A stretch of 64,000 bases of DNA. Origin: Pararobbsia silviterrae. GTDB lineage: Bacteria > Pseudomonadota > Gammaproteobacteria > Burkholderiales > Burkholderiaceae. The notes below the pieces were generated by a model. It ran no database searches, was not told the DNA's origin, and saw only the letters and a program-made list of their open reading frames with translations. Location of the stretch: NCBI RefSeq assembly GCF_003628125.1, contig NZ_RBZU01000019.1, positions 1 through 64,000 on the forward strand, given 5' to 3'. Positions 1-8,504 of the stretch are shown piece after piece; the stretch's first letter is position 1, and each line of letters starts with the position of its first letter. A program made the position numbers and the translations under genes.

Positions 1-58
1 GCGCGCGCGCGCGCGCGGCGATCGCAGCCAGGCGCTCGGACGCCTCCGCGACGCTCAT
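1..58 (-). CDS. N-terminus of a hypothetical protein, cut by the window edge
   Basis: An ATG at 58 opens a reading frame that runs leftward out of the window; only 19 residues are visible, rich in Ala and Arg. It follows the gene ending at 82 by 23 bases and lies in the same direction, so it is probably the next gene of that operon. Most of the visible part is a GC dinucleotide run at 1-16. No function can be assigned. Confidence 0.5.
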   Translation of the reverse strand, partial: MSVAEASERLAAIAARARA

Positions 59-81
59 TGGTGCTTGTTCGGGGCGTGACA

Positions 82-744
82 TTAGAAAAGGGCTCCCTGA
101 TCAATAGCGGGCTCGACGGTGGACGTCGCTGCGGGTACGTCGGGACGAGATTCGCGCGCCGTGCTCACGGGCTCGCGCCCTTGCTCAAGCCGAGCGAAGC
201 GGGCCCGGATCGCGTCGTACGCGCTTGCGTATGCCGTCGGCTGCCCGGGCACGAACCATCCGCTGTTGTGCGGGATCATTTCGTTGAATACGCATCCCAC
301 CTCGCGTGCGAGTTCGCCGAGTGCGGCTTCAGTCGATTCGAGAAGCCGCGCGCTCGGTGCGGCAGTCAGGATCGGGCGAGATGGGGGCGCCGGCGCCTTC
401 TGTGGCACGATGACGGGCACGGGAGCCGAAACGCCTAGCTCGTCAGCCGTCCAACCCGGCGGCGGCGTGCCGGGCCCCTCCGTGATCTTCCGGCCGAGCA
501 TCATCTGTGAGAACTCGTCGAAGTTCGGATACCAGCGCACGGACCCCATGTCGACGACGGCCTTCTTCGCGAGCGCGTGGTGCGTCATCACGTATCCGGT
601 GACGACGTAGAAATTGCGCTCCTCAATGCGCGCGGCGCGCTCGCGCGTCACGCCCAGGATGCAATTCAGGTTTGGACTGCCGCTCGCGCAGTCCACGAGC
701 ACGGGCCGATCGCTTTCGGCCTGAATCGCCGCGTCGACCGTCAT
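82..744 (-). CDS. Hypothetical phage protein, 220 aa
   Basis: I do not recognise the family. The N-terminal third (residues 1-95) looks globular; residues 95-135 are a Pro/Ala-rich linker; the rest contains a helix-rich segment with the sequence NSGWFVPGQP in it. It starts with ATG and overlaps the end of the preceding gene by four bases (ATGA), which indicates translational coupling in the minus-strand early/accessory operon. It is soluble by inspection, with no membrane segment or signal peptide. Confidence 0.7.
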   Translation of the reverse strand: MTVDAAIQAESDRPVLVDCASGSPNLNCILGVTRERAARIEERNFYVVTGYVMTHHALAKKAVVDMGSVRWYPNFDEFSQMMLGRKITEGPGTPPPGWTADELGVSAPVPVIVPQKAPAPPSRPILTAAPSARLLESTEAALGELAREVGCVFNEMIPHNSGWFVPGQPTAYASAYDAIRARFARLEQGREPVSTARESRPDVPAATSTVEPAIDQGALF

Positions 745-1055
745 GCGAAGCGCTCCGCGTCGAACGGCCGCACCTTCACACGCTCGTCGGTGTCCTTGAT
801 GTTCGTTGCGACCGCCTCTCCGACAAACCAGCCGACGAGCATCCGGTATGCGAGGTAGGGGCGCGAAAACATCGTGTGTTCGGGCGGCGGCGGTGCGATA
901 GGCTTCTCGCCGAGTACATACAGGGGGGTGCCTTCTTCGTCCCGCGTCAGCTGCACGATCACAAGCTTCGCGCGCAGCTCAGCGAGCTTGTCCGTGTAAA
1001 TGACGACGGCGCCTACAGGAAGGCGATGCAGCTCGCCAGGGTTCTCGCTGCGCAT
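741..1055 (-). CDS. Hypothetical protein, 104 aa
   Basis: Unknown function. The ATG at 1055 is preferred to the TTG at 1076 because it lies two bases after the rtcB stop codon with an AAGGGGG Shine-Dalgarno stretch at the end of rtcB. The protein has a short beta-rich N-terminus (VGAVVIYTDKLAELRAKLVIVQLT) split by a Pro run (PPPP) from a C-terminal part. That pattern resembles small phage beta-barrel proteins, but no family is claimed. It sits directly downstream of rtcB and is probably co-transcribed with it. Confidence 0.65.
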   Translation of the reverse strand: MRSENPGELHRLPVGAVVIYTDKLAELRAKLVIVQLTRDEEGTPLYVLGEKPIAPPPPEHTMFSRPYLAYRMLVGWFVGEAVATNIKDTDERVKVRPFDAERFA

Positions 1056-1057
1056 CC

Positions 1058-2272
1058 TCAGGCCCCCTTCACGCAAAGGACCTGCTTCAGCTCATGAACG
1101 ACTTCGACGAGGTCGGTTTGATTCGCCATGACCTCGTCGATGGGCTTGTACGCGCCCGGAATCTCATCGAGAACGCTGTCGTCCTTCCGGCATTCAACGC
1201 CCTCGGTCTGAGACACGAGGTCCGCGACCTGGAACCGGCGGCGCGCTTCCGTGCGACTCATGCGGCGCCCAGCGCCGTGCGAGCACGAGCAGTACGACTC
1301 GGCGTTGCCTTTGCCGCGCACGATGTAGCTACGCTGGCCCATGGATCCGGGGATGATGCCGAGGTCGCCGGCGCGCGCGCGGATCGCGCCCTTGCGCGTG
1401 ACCCACAAGTTCTTTCCGAAGTGATTCTCGCGCATCACATAATTGTGATGGCAGTTGATCGCCTCCTGCGTCACGGTGAACTCGATAGGAATGTGCCGGC
1501 GCACCGCGGCGATGACGGCCTGCATCATCACCCGGCGGTTCTCGAGCGCATACTCCTGAGCCCACTGGACGGCTTCGACGTAGTCGTTGAACTCGTCCGT
1601 CTCCTCCGGGAAGTAGGCAAGATCGCCATCGGGAAGACTGATGAAATACTGCTCCATGCGCCGCTTCGCCTTCTCGATGAAGTAGCGCCCGATCAAGTTG
1701 CCGATGCCGCGCGAGCCAGAGTGCAGCATGATCCACACGTCCTGGCTCTCATCGATGCAGAGTTCGATGAAGTGGTTTCCGCTGCCGAGCGTGCCAAGTT
1801 GCGACGCCGCCTTAGTGAACGCCTTGGGCATGCTTCCACCGAAAATGCGGTCGGCGAGAATGTCCTGCATGCGATCTGACGGCATTGTCGGCAGGCGATT
1901 CAGGTTTGCATTGATCTCCTGATCGCGCTTGTGCGCGCCGCCAGCGCCGAGCGGAACGTCGCGCTCGATTTGATGGCGAATGTCCGTCAGGCTTTCCGGC
2001 AGGTCCGCAGCCTTCAGCGAGAGGCGCACGGCGTTCATACCGCAACCGATATCGACGCCGACGGCGGCAGGAATGATCGCCTTGTCGGTCGCAATGACGG
2101 TGCCGACAGTCGAGCCAATTCCAGCATGGACATCGGGCATGCACGCGACGCCGTTGCCAGCGATGAAGGGAAGGCGCGCAAGGTTCTTGAGTTGCGTGAG
2201 GGCCGCGTCCTGGATGTCGTCGGTCCAGATCTTGATCGGACGCGCGCCGTCCTCGCGAATGACTTGCTTCAT
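1058..2272 (-). CDS. rtcB: RNA-splicing/repair ligase RtcB
   Basis: A 404-residue RtcB, the usual length for this family. RtcB enzymes join 2',3'-cyclic phosphate or 3'-phosphate RNA ends to 5'-OH ends using GTP and Mn2+, working through a guanylylated histidine. Visible hallmarks, in order, are PDVHAGIGSTVG, the metal-binding DIGCGMNA (Cys), GNHFIEL, MLHSGSRGIGN, NCHHNY, and the guanylation motif CSCSHGAGR with its His. All key residues are present, so the enzyme should be active. The ATG at 2272 overlaps the upstream stop (ATGA); a longer frame to 2407 lacks family similarity and overlaps the neighbour. In a phage carrying tRNA genes, a role in repairing host tRNAs cut by anticodon nucleases is a reasonable inference. 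Confidence 0.96.
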   Translation of the reverse strand: MKQVIREDGARPIKIWTDDIQDAALTQLKNLARLPFIAGNGVACMPDVHAGIGSTVGTVIATDKAIIPAAVGVDIGCGMNAVRLSLKAADLPESLTDIRHQIERDVPLGAGGAHKRDQEINANLNRLPTMPSDRMQDILADRIFGGSMPKAFTKAASQLGTLGSGNHFIELCIDESQDVWIMLHSGSRGIGNLIGRYFIEKAKRRMEQYFISLPDGDLAYFPEETDEFNDYVEAVQWAQEYALENRRVMMQAVIAAVRRHIPIEFTVTQEAINCHHNYVMRENHFGKNLWVTRKGAIRARAGDLGIIPGSMGQRSYIVRGKGNAESYCSCSHGAGRRMSRTEARRRFQVADLVSQTEGVECRKDDSVLDEIPGAYKPIDEVMANQTDLVEVVHELKQVLCVKGA

Positions 2273-2709
2273 AGCTGTTCCGTGTTGGATAGGTTTTTCA
2301 TCGCGTGCCGCACGTGATCCAGGTGGAACACGATCCCGCGGCAGTACTTCTCGCCGTCCTCGAGCACTTCGAACGTCGCATGCGGGATGTCCGTCCGATA
2401 GACCCACGAATATTCGCCCTCAGACCACACAGCCTCGACCACCGCGGCAGCGTCTTTTAGCTTCGCGAAGTGAGGACAATCGTCGTCCTCGCACTCGTTC
2501 GTGAGCAACCCGAGCGCGGTGAAATAGGCTTCTCCGCCGTCGTAGCAAGACACCTCATCGTGGATAGCGCCGCGCAGTTCCATGAGATCGTCGCTTGCAC
2601 CGAAAACCACGACCAGGCCGTGCGCTTTCGCTTCCGCCTCTTTTTCGCGACTGATCTCGTCCCCCATCTGGGCCCCGCTAAGAGCGGCCGCGAGTGTGGA
2701 TGCGTCCAT
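2269..2709 (-). CDS. Hypothetical protein, 146 aa
   Basis: Unrecognised. Acidic, with a Cys-containing cluster (NECEDDDCPHF, residues about 71-81) that could bind metal, and a C-terminal half that looks like a mixed alpha/beta fold. It is coupled to rtcB by an ATGA overlap, so the two products are made together, which hints at a shared role without proving one. No membrane segment. Confidence 0.7.
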   Translation of the reverse strand: MDASTLAAALSGAQMGDEISREKEAEAKAHGLVVVFGASDDLMELRGAIHDEVSCYDGGEAYFTALGLLTNECEDDDCPHFAKLKDAAAVVEAVWSEGEYSWVYRTDIPHATFEVLEDGEKYCRGIVFHLDHVRHAMKNLSNTEQL

Positions 2710-2724
2710 GTTGATTGGCTCCTT

Positions 2725-3231
2725 TCAATGCGTGGTGGGGGATGCGGCTGCGGCGACGGCGACCGTAAGCGGTTCGCAAAGCTCGTTGAGCGTTGCCTTT
2801 CCGTCGACGATCGGGTTGCGGCCGTGCCAGGTGCCGTTGTGATGCGTGATCACCTGAACGGACACGAACTCGATAGCGGGGATCTCGTCGCCCGCCCGCG
2901 GGCCGCCGGGCGCGACCATGACGACGGCGTCTGGCGGGACCGCGAACGACGCACGCAGTGCACTCGCCGTGTCGAAGATGCCTGCCAGAAAGCGCTGCAG
3001 AATGTTGTGCTGCTGCTCGACCGCATTCTCCGGCGCGACCTCGTACAGTCCGAGCAGCATTTGCATCGGTATCTCGACCATGAGAATTTCGGTCGGCTCG
3101 AACGTCGCAAGCATGAGGGCGGGAGGGATCTCGCCCTTCTCGTTGAACTTGGCGACGGCGATGCCCGCGACGTTCGAGTACAGAATCGAAATCTGTTCGC
3201 GCGTGAGGCGGCGGGGGTCCTGAGTGCTCAT
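2725..3231 (-). CDS. Hypothetical protein, 168 aa
   Basis: Unknown function. The ATG at 3231 is chosen over 3249 because GGAG lies eight bases upstream of it. The protein is mostly hydrophobic alpha/beta without a clear transmembrane helix, contains VEIPMQMLLGLYEVAP, and ends in an Ala/Val-rich tail. It is co-directional with its neighbours with short gaps (15-16 bases), as part of one operon. Confidence 0.68.
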   Translation of the reverse strand: MSTQDPRRLTREQISILYSNVAGIAVAKFNEKGEIPPALMLATFEPTEILMVEIPMQMLLGLYEVAPENAVEQQHNILQRFLAGIFDTASALRASFAVPPDAVVMVAPGGPRAGDEIPAIEFVSVQVITHHNGTWHGRNPIVDGKATLNELCEPLTVAVAAAASPTTH

Positions 3232-3245
3232 AGATAGTTCTCCAT

Positions 3246-3776
3246 TCATTCATTTGCGATGCGCTTCAACTCGCGCGCGATCGGATCCGATATTTGGTGG
3301 ACCAAGGTTCGAAACGGAATCCTGGCCAGCGTCAAGGGACTGATCGCATAGCCGACGCGCTGCTCGCAGTAAGTCACGCGCACATGGCGCGCTCCACGCA
3401 TGTCATCGAACGCGTGCGCAAGGATGACCGGCAATGTCAGCGTTCTGAACGCATGACTCGGATCGACGCGCATGGCGCGCCCCGGCAAATACACCGCGTC
3501 CATCACGGACGCATAATCCACGTTGTTCAGCGCGCCGAATCGTCCGAACAGCTCCACGAACTGAGTCGCCGGACCATTTAATTCCAACGTCTGCGGATCG
3601 AATGCCGCGCTGTACTCGCCCGCGATTCGCTTCGCTCGCGCGATCTCTTCGCGTAGGACACGAAGCTCGCTCGTTTTGTCGCCGATCGCGCGTCGGGAGA
3701 TAGCGTCCTGATGCTCAAGTTCTAAAATCCGCTCGCGCGCGCGGCGCCGCTGATTGCGGCCAAATCGCTTGCTCAT
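3246..3776 (-). CDS. Hypothetical protein with basic coiled-coil N-terminus, 176 aa
   Basis: Residues 1-55 are strongly charged and helical (Arg-rich start SKRFGRNQRRRARERILEL), predicted to be a coiled coil or a nucleic-acid-binding segment. The remainder is a compact domain beginning near NNVDYASVMDAV. No family is recognised. The upstream gene ends seven bases before its start. Confidence 0.66.
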   Translation of the reverse strand: MSKRFGRNQRRRARERILELEHQDAISRRAIGDKTSELRVLREEIARAKRIAGEYSAAFDPQTLELNGPATQFVELFGRFGALNNVDYASVMDAVYLPGRAMRVDPSHAFRTLTLPVILAHAFDDMRGARHVRVTYCEQRVGYAISPLTLARIPFRTLVHQISDPIARELKRIANE

Positions 3777-3782
3777 GAACGA

Positions 3783-4004
3783 CTACAGTTCGCCGATGCG
3801 ATGAAGGTGGTTGAAAATCGCCGAGTGCCCGCGCTTTACCTGACGCGGTGTGAGGCTCTTTGCCGCCGGGCGCTTCGCGCGCCGCGCATCGCACGAATTG
3901 CAGATCGGCTTCTTCGAAATCTGATCCACGGCCTTGTGCGCCACGTCTTTGTGGCGCGAGCACGTGAAGCAGAAGAACTCTGCTCGAGCATCGGCCTTAG
4001 TCAT
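3783..4004 (-). CDS. Small zinc-ribbon-like protein, 73 aa
   Basis: Two CxxC pairs (FCFTCS and ICNSCD) about 22 residues apart form a probable zinc site; the C-terminus is basic (KSLTPRQVKRGHSAIF). This pattern is common in small phage proteins that bind nucleic acid or host regulators. The ATG at 4004 overlaps the previous gene's end by eight bases. Upstream in-frame codons are Arg/Ser-rich and look like non-coding read-through, so the short form is preferred. Confidence 0.6.
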   Translation of the reverse strand: MTKADARAEFFCFTCSRHKDVAHKAVDQISKKPICNSCDARRAKRPAAKSLTPRQVKRGHSAIFNHLHRIGEL

Positions 4005-4173
4005 GTTCCGCGGCGCATGCGCGCTCCATTCCAATGCACTCGGTACACAGATCGCGGCCCGGCTCCTTCTCGAAGAAGCCGCACTCGGCGCACTTCGACT
4101 CGTCGTCCGGGGTTCCGCTGTCGATCGGCTCGAACGCGGGGCGCGCATGCTTTTCTCGGGATCGCTTGCTCAT
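3997..4173 (-). CDS. Small zinc-binding protein, 58 aa
   Basis: Begins MSKRSREK and carries CAECGFFEKEPGRDLCTEC, a four-cysteine zinc-ribbon-type site occupying the middle of the protein. It overlaps the next gene (another two-CxxC protein), so the pair is translated together. No function is known; the frame upstream of 4173 is low-complexity Arg/Ser and was rejected as coding. Confidence 0.58.
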   Translation of the reverse strand: MSKRSREKHARPAFEPIDSGTPDDESKCAECGFFEKEPGRDLCTECIGMERACAAEHD

Positions 4174-4225
4174 GGTGGATTCGTGCTGAGAGCCGCGCGC
4201 GGGCGATGCGCGCGGCGTGACGCGA

Positions 4226-4831
4226 TTACTGCGGGGCGCCGACGGCGCGCGGGACTTTCTTCGGGGCGGCTGCGGTTGCGACGGGCGCAAGGCTCGGGGC
4301 CGCGATCGTCTTCGGCGGCCGACCGCGTCGCTTGGGCTGAGCCACGGGCGCATCCGTTGCCTTGACAGCAGGTGGCACGGCCGGCTTCTTGATGGCGCGC
4401 TTCGCTTTGGGCGCGGGCGCCGGCTTCGACTGCGCGTCGGCCTGGGGCGCTGCAGCAGCGATGCGCGCCGCAGCAGCGATCGCTTCGTCGATCGGCGGCG
4501 AGAGAAGGATAAGCGGGCCGCGCTCCGTAATCTGCGTGCGGATTTCACGCCCGTTGAGCTTCACGCGACGCTTTGCGAGTTCGCGATCGATCCCGAGTCT
4601 GAGGTTCGCCATCTGAGTTTGCTCGTGCGAATGCAACTCGTTGATGGCGTCGCCGAAAGACTTCGCCTGGTTCGTCAGAAAGTTTTTGACGTACTGGATC
4701 GCGGTCAGGTAGCCGGCGGTGTGCGCGGTGTGTGCGTCGCGGATTGCGATCTCCTCGACCGCCGGAGCGACGGCCTGAGCGATCGATTTCTTTGCCTTCG
4801 TGGCGGCCTGCTTGATGGCTGCTTTCGACAC
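4226..4831 (-). CDS. DNA-binding protein with AT-hook-like motif, 201 aa
   Basis: GTG start at 4831 with an AGGAG ribosome site five bases upstream. Residues 1-125 are helical and contain a segment (HEQTQMANLRLGIDRELAKRR) that could be a coiled coil. Residues 130-201 are Ala/Pro/Lys-rich, like histone tails, and contain RRGRPPK, the minor-groove AT-hook core. This suggests a nucleoid-type protein acting on AT-rich DNA, perhaps the origin; that is inference. No enzyme domain is visible. Confidence 0.65.
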   Translation of the reverse strand: MSKAAIKQAATKAKKSIAQAVAPAVEEIAIRDAHTAHTAGYLTAIQYVKNFLTNQAKSFGDAINELHSHEQTQMANLRLGIDRELAKRRVKLNGREIRTQITERGPLILLSPPIDEAIAAAARIAAAAPQADAQSKPAPAPKAKRAIKKPAVPPAVKATDAPVAQPKRRGRPPKTIAAPSLAPVATAAAPKKVPRAVGAPQ

Positions 4832-4853
4832 TTGAACTCCTATTTGGATTGGG

Positions 4854-5069
4854 TCACTCGGTGCGCGCGAACTGATCGCAGACGCCGTTCGCCACGATCG
4901 TGAATCCACCGATTCGGCATTTCGACACTCGGCTCTGAGTGCCGCTCTCAAACCCCGATTTCTGGCATGAAAAGCAGCACGCTTGCGACCGATAGCCCTG
5001 GATCTTCCTGGCGTTCGTCAACTCGCCGAATCGTGTGGATTGCTCGATGCTCTGCAACGTGGTTTCCAT
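4854..5069 (-). CDS. Small cysteine-containing protein, 71 aa
   Basis: First gene of the leftward block. The ATG at 5069 has GCGAGG upstream. Cysteines occur as CCFSC, C and C in the C-terminal half, compatible with a zinc site. No family is recognised. An earlier ATG at 5096 has no ribosome site. It ends 23 bases before the AT-hook gene. Confidence 0.5.
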   Translation of the reverse strand: METTLQSIEQSTRFGELTNARKIQGYRSQACCFSCQKSGFESGTQSRVSKCRIGGFTIVANGVCDQFARTE

Positions 5070-5219
5070 GCTGCGCCTCGCCAATTCTGCGTACAAAGCA
5101 GATTATTGACGCAATGCGTAACCCCGGCAACAAATATTTCTTCGATTTAGGAAGAATTCGGGGCGCGGATAGGGCCGGAGTCGTGACTACAAACTCATCG
5201 TTAAAACCATGGGGGTGTT
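5070..5219. promoter_or_regulatory. Divergent intergenic region between leftward and late blocks
   Basis: About 150 bases separate the leftward gene at 5069 from the portal gene. It is locally AT-rich (around 5130-5160 and 5188-5205). On the plus strand a TTGACG is followed after 17 bases by an AT-rich stretch, a weak sigma-70-like candidate. It also holds the first GTCGTGAC element (5180-5187) and a GGGGGTG ribosome site for the portal gene. Confidence 0.5.
5180..5187 (+). promoter_or_regulatory. GTCGTGAC late element, copy 1
   Basis: Exact GTCGTGAC, 32 bases upstream of the portal start codon at 5220 and so at the head of the whole structural module. One of ten such copies found upstream of late genes in this window. 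Confidence 0.6.
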
Positions 5220-6971
5220 ATGTCCGATTCAGCCGCGTCCGCAGCCTTTGACGGGGCCGCGCCCGAAGACGAGCGCTCCGAAGCGCTTGGCGCGCTGCAG
5301 CGCGAATACATGCCGACGCAGTCGGATTTGCTGCCTCCGGAGCACGTTCGTCAGATTCTTCAATTTGCCGAGTACAGTTTCGACGAGCCGTTCGCCAAGG
5401 CCATCGCGGACAACGGCGCGCCGTTCCCGAGCGAGGCCGCGCGCAAGAAGTTGCGCGGCATGCAGTCCGTGCAGCTCGACGGGTTCACGATCAATATCCA
5501 GGGCGATTTCTGGGAGCGGCCGACCGCGCTGTCGTATGACTCGTTGCGGCTCATGGTCGCCAAGACACCGATCCTGAACGCTGTCGCGATGACGCGCGTT
5601 CGGCAAGTTCAGCGCTTCTGCCGCGTCGCCGAGAAGGGCGTCGACGCCCCCGGATTCGATATCCGGCACGTTGACCGCAAACACCAGCTCACGAAGGCCG
5701 AGCAGGAGTCGATCGGGCTCTTGAATCGCTTCATGGTCAATTGCGGGTGGGAATTCAACCCGCGCCTTCGGAAATCGCTGCGCCGCGACTCGCTCTCGCA
5801 GTTCATGGCGAAATCGGTGCGCGACTCGCTCGTGCTCGACTCGGCGCCGATCGAGACGGAATGGAAGCGCAACAAGAAGCTGGGCATCGACGGGTTTTAC
5901 CCGGTCGACGGCGCGACGATCCGCCTCTGCACCGAGGACGGCTTTCACGGGAATGAGGCCATCTGCGCGATTCAGCTCGTGGAAGGACGCATCACGGCGG
6001 CCTATACCCACGACGATCTGATCTACGAGCCGCGCAACCCGCGCACGGAGGTCAACGCGGTGGGCTATGGCATCTCCGAGACCGAGCTGCTCGTGCGCGT
6101 CGTGTCGGGCTACTTGAACGCTATGACGTACAACATCAAGGGCTTCGACTCGAACCAGATCCCCAAGGGCGTCCTGAACCTCGTTGGCGATTACAGCGAA
6201 GCAGACTTGAAGGCCTTCCGTCGCTACTGGAACTCGCTTGTCAAAGGCGTGAGCAACGCCTGGACGCTCCCCGTGCTCGCGGCCAAAAACAGCGAAGCGA
6301 AGGCCACGTTCGAGAAATTCGGCGTCGAATTCAACGAAATGTATTTCGCGAAGTGGATGACGTTCCTGACGTCGATCATTTGCGCGCTGTGGGGCATGTC
6401 GCCGGCGGAGATCAATTTCGACAGTTTCTCGGGCGGCAATACGTCGCCTCTTTCGGGTTCGGACACGGCAGAGCGCTTGGCCGCCTCCAAAGATTCGGGG
6501 CTGCGGCCTCTGCTCGCGCACTACGAAAACCTGTTCAGCGATTTCCTCATCGCCGAGTACTCGGACAACCTCGTGTTCCGGTGGACGGGGCTCGACCCCG
6601 AGGACAAGGAAGCGAAACAGGAAATGCGCAAGCTCGTTCTGACGGTCAACGAGATCCGCGCGGAGGAAGGGCACGAGGCGATGGAAGGTCCGCTCGGCGA
6701 TGCCCCGGTGAATCCCGCGTTGATTCAGCCGTGGATGGCCTTCAACGGCCCGCAGCCGGCCGAAGGTGCCGACGGCGGCGCCCCGGGTGCTCCTACCGGC
6801 GCAGGCGGCGCGCGGGCCGCAGATCCGGACGCCGAGCCCAACGAAAACGACACCCCCGAAGAAGACGCAGCGCCCGGATCGGAATCTAGCTTCGGCGAGC
6901 AGCCGGGCGAGGACTTCGGAAAGGCATTCAATCTGCCGCCCATTTATTCGACTGAGGACATGCTCGCATGA
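5220..6971 (+). CDS. Portal protein
   Basis: 583 residues, a typical portal length. Portals form the dodecameric ring at the special capsid vertex through which DNA is packaged. Family-like segments are IYEPRNPRTEVNAVGYGISETELL and the following helical crown region with FSGGNTSPLSGSD. The C-terminal 90 residues are an acidic Ala/Gly/Pro/Glu-rich tail. The ATG follows GGGGGTGTT. It is the first late gene, followed by an ATGA overlap with the next. The terminase that normally precedes a portal gene is absent here, so packaging genes must lie outside the window or be unrecognised. Confidence 0.9.
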   Translation: MSDSAASAAFDGAAPEDERSEALGALQREYMPTQSDLLPPEHVRQILQFAEYSFDEPFAKAIADNGAPFPSEAARKKLRGMQSVQLDGFTINIQGDFWERPTALSYDSLRLMVAKTPILNAVAMTRVRQVQRFCRVAEKGVDAPGFDIRHVDRKHQLTKAEQESIGLLNRFMVNCGWEFNPRLRKSLRRDSLSQFMAKSVRDSLVLDSAPIETEWKRNKKLGIDGFYPVDGATIRLCTEDGFHGNEAICAIQLVEGRITAAYTHDDLIYEPRNPRTEVNAVGYGISETELLVRVVSGYLNAMTYNIKGFDSNQIPKGVLNLVGDYSEADLKAFRRYWNSLVKGVSNAWTLPVLAAKNSEAKATFEKFGVEFNEMYFAKWMTFLTSIICALWGMSPAEINFDSFSGGNTSPLSGSDTAERLAASKDSGLRPLLAHYENLFSDFLIAEYSDNLVFRWTGLDPEDKEAKQEMRKLVLTVNEIRAEEGHEAMEGPLGDAPVNPALIQPWMAFNGPQPAEGADGGAPGAPTGAGGARAADPDAEPNENDTPEEDAAPGSESSFGEQPGEDFGKAFNLPPIYSTEDMLA

Positions 6972-7315
6972 GTACGGCCGTATTTTTCAAGGCGATCAAG
7001 CCGGCGAAGTCTCCCAAGGCAGGGAAGGCCTCGAAGATCAACAAGCAGGGGGACGGCAACCCTCTGGCCGGTCTCCTGTCGATCCTCACCGAGCACAAGG
7101 TGGGGCAGAAATTCGGGCCCGACGTGGTGAAGGACGACCACGAAGTCACGTTCAAGGCCGGCACTTTCGTCGGCTCGGGTAAGGTCCGCGCAACCGGAAA
7201 GCATGGCTGCAAGGTCGAGGACGAAGAGGGCCGCGCGCACGACGTGCGCTGGCACGAAGTCACCGGGCACAAGGACGGCGGATCGGGCAAGCAGAAGGGC
7301 AATGCTGAAAAATAA
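6968..7315 (+). CDS. Small head-region protein, 115 aa
   Basis: Begins inside the portal stop codon (ATGA) and ends 14 bases into the MuF-like gene, so it is translated with both. The N-terminus is Lys/Ala-rich; residues 60-100 are beta-rich with repeated Gly and His (VGSGKVRATGKHGCKVEDEE), suggesting a small SH3-like barrel. No known function; probably a minor capsid or head-assembly factor from its position. Confidence 0.72.
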   Translation: MSTAVFFKAIKPAKSPKAGKASKINKQGDGNPLAGLLSILTEHKVGQKFGPDVVKDDHEVTFKAGTFVGSGKVRATGKHGCKVEDEEGRAHDVRWHEVTGHKDGGSGKQKGNAEK

Positions 7316-8504
7316 CGTGTTCCTCGATATCGGCCCGCTTTCGTGTGCGTGCTCGGACCACGTGCTCGGCACGATCGCGAAGGCGCTGTCAGGCTCGGAC
7401 GGCCTGTCGCACGACATCTGGGCGCTCCACGAGAGCCCGTTCGTGCGCTCGCTCGTCGAACTGTTCTCGTCGCGCGGCCTGCTGCAGCTCGACAAGGTGC
7501 AGACCGAGCTCAAAGCATGGGTCGCGGGCAAGCGCTTCATTCCGAACGGGCTCGGTGTCGACGGACGGCCCGTGCTTTCGGTCGGCCGGCTGGATGCGAA
7601 CGAACTCGCGCTCGTGCGCATCTATCTCGAGAACCTGCCGCCCGAGAAATTCACGGCGGCCGACTGGAGCCTGTTGGTCGACTATCTCGTGAGCCGTTAC
7701 ATGCCACCCAAGGTCGCATATAGCGAGGCGGAGTGGCTGACGGTACGCTCCACTTTCATGGGAAAGGTGCAGGCGAACATCGCAAATCTGAACGCCGCGC
7801 AGGCGGAGGGACTCGTTGCCGCTCTGCCGAGCACAGTCGCCGAGGCGAAACGCGAGTTCAGCCCTTCGCCTTCGCTTCAGGCGATTATCGACTTCGGGCT
7901 CGAGCGCTGCGCCGACAACATCACCGCGATCAACGACGCGACGCGGCACCGAATCAAGCGCGTGATCATGAATCACGAAGAGCAGCGCTTGCTCGGCGAT
8001 CGACCGCCGGAATCGGCGTTGCAAACGCAGCTCGTCGACGAGTTCGCTGCGCTCAATCGTGACTGGCGTCGCATCGCTCTCACCGAGGTCGCCGAGAACG
8101 CCGGCAACGGCATGATTGCCTCGGTCGCGCCGGGCGGCCGCGTGCGGCGCGTCGAGCAGTACGTGGGTTCGTGCGACTTCTGCCGGAAAATCCACGGCCG
8201 CATCTTCACCGTCGTGTCGCCCGATAAGAAGGACAAGAACTGGGACACGGAGGTCTGGGTCGGCAAATCGAACATCGGCCGATCTGGCGCGAAGATGAAG
8301 CGCACCGATGATGGCCTGGTGCCGCGCGCCGAGTCCGAACTGTGGACGGTGCCAGCCGGCCCCGTTCATCCCCACTGCCGCGGTATCTGGGTTCCCGTCG
8401 AGGACGCGAAGCCGACCGACGATCCGTCGTTCGCAAAGTGGCTGGACGCGCATTTCGCTAAGCACCGCCGGTCCGCCGAGCAGCTCGCAGAATCCTTTCG
8501 CTAG
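7302..8504 (+). CDS. Phage head morphogenesis protein (MuF/SPP1 gp7 family)
   Basis: 400 residues from the ATG at 7302 (AAGGGC just upstream); the longer frame from 7203 overlaps the previous gene in another frame and is rejected. The C-terminal domain has the family signature: a Cys pair in GSCDFCRKIHGRIF, an aspartate region, and VHPHCRGIW. MuF-type proteins sit near the portal and are ejected or act in head assembly. No extra toxin domain is attached. The stop codon TAG runs directly into GTCGTGAC copy 2. Confidence 0.88.
   Translation: MLKNNVFLDIGPLSCACSDHVLGTIAKALSGSDGLSHDIWALHESPFVRSLVELFSSRGLLQLDKVQTELKAWVAGKRFIPNGLGVDGRPVLSVGRLDANELALVRIYLENLPPEKFTAADWSLLVDYLVSRYMPPKVAYSEAEWLTVRSTFMGKVQANIANLNAAQAEGLVAALPSTVAEAKREFSPSPSLQAIIDFGLERCADNITAINDATRHRIKRVIMNHEEQRLLGDRPPESALQTQLVDEFAALNRDWRRIALTEVAENAGNGMIASVAPGGRVRRVEQYVGSCDFCRKIHGRIFTVVSPDKKDKNWDTEVWVGKSNIGRSGAKMKRTDDGLVPRAESELWTVPAGPVHPHCRGIWVPVEDAKPTDDPSFAKWLDAHFAKHRRSAEQLAESFR

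Noticed and set aside
5229-6674. Open frame of 481 codons on the minus strand across the portal gene
   Set aside because: Antisense shadow of the portal gene, with no plausible start context.
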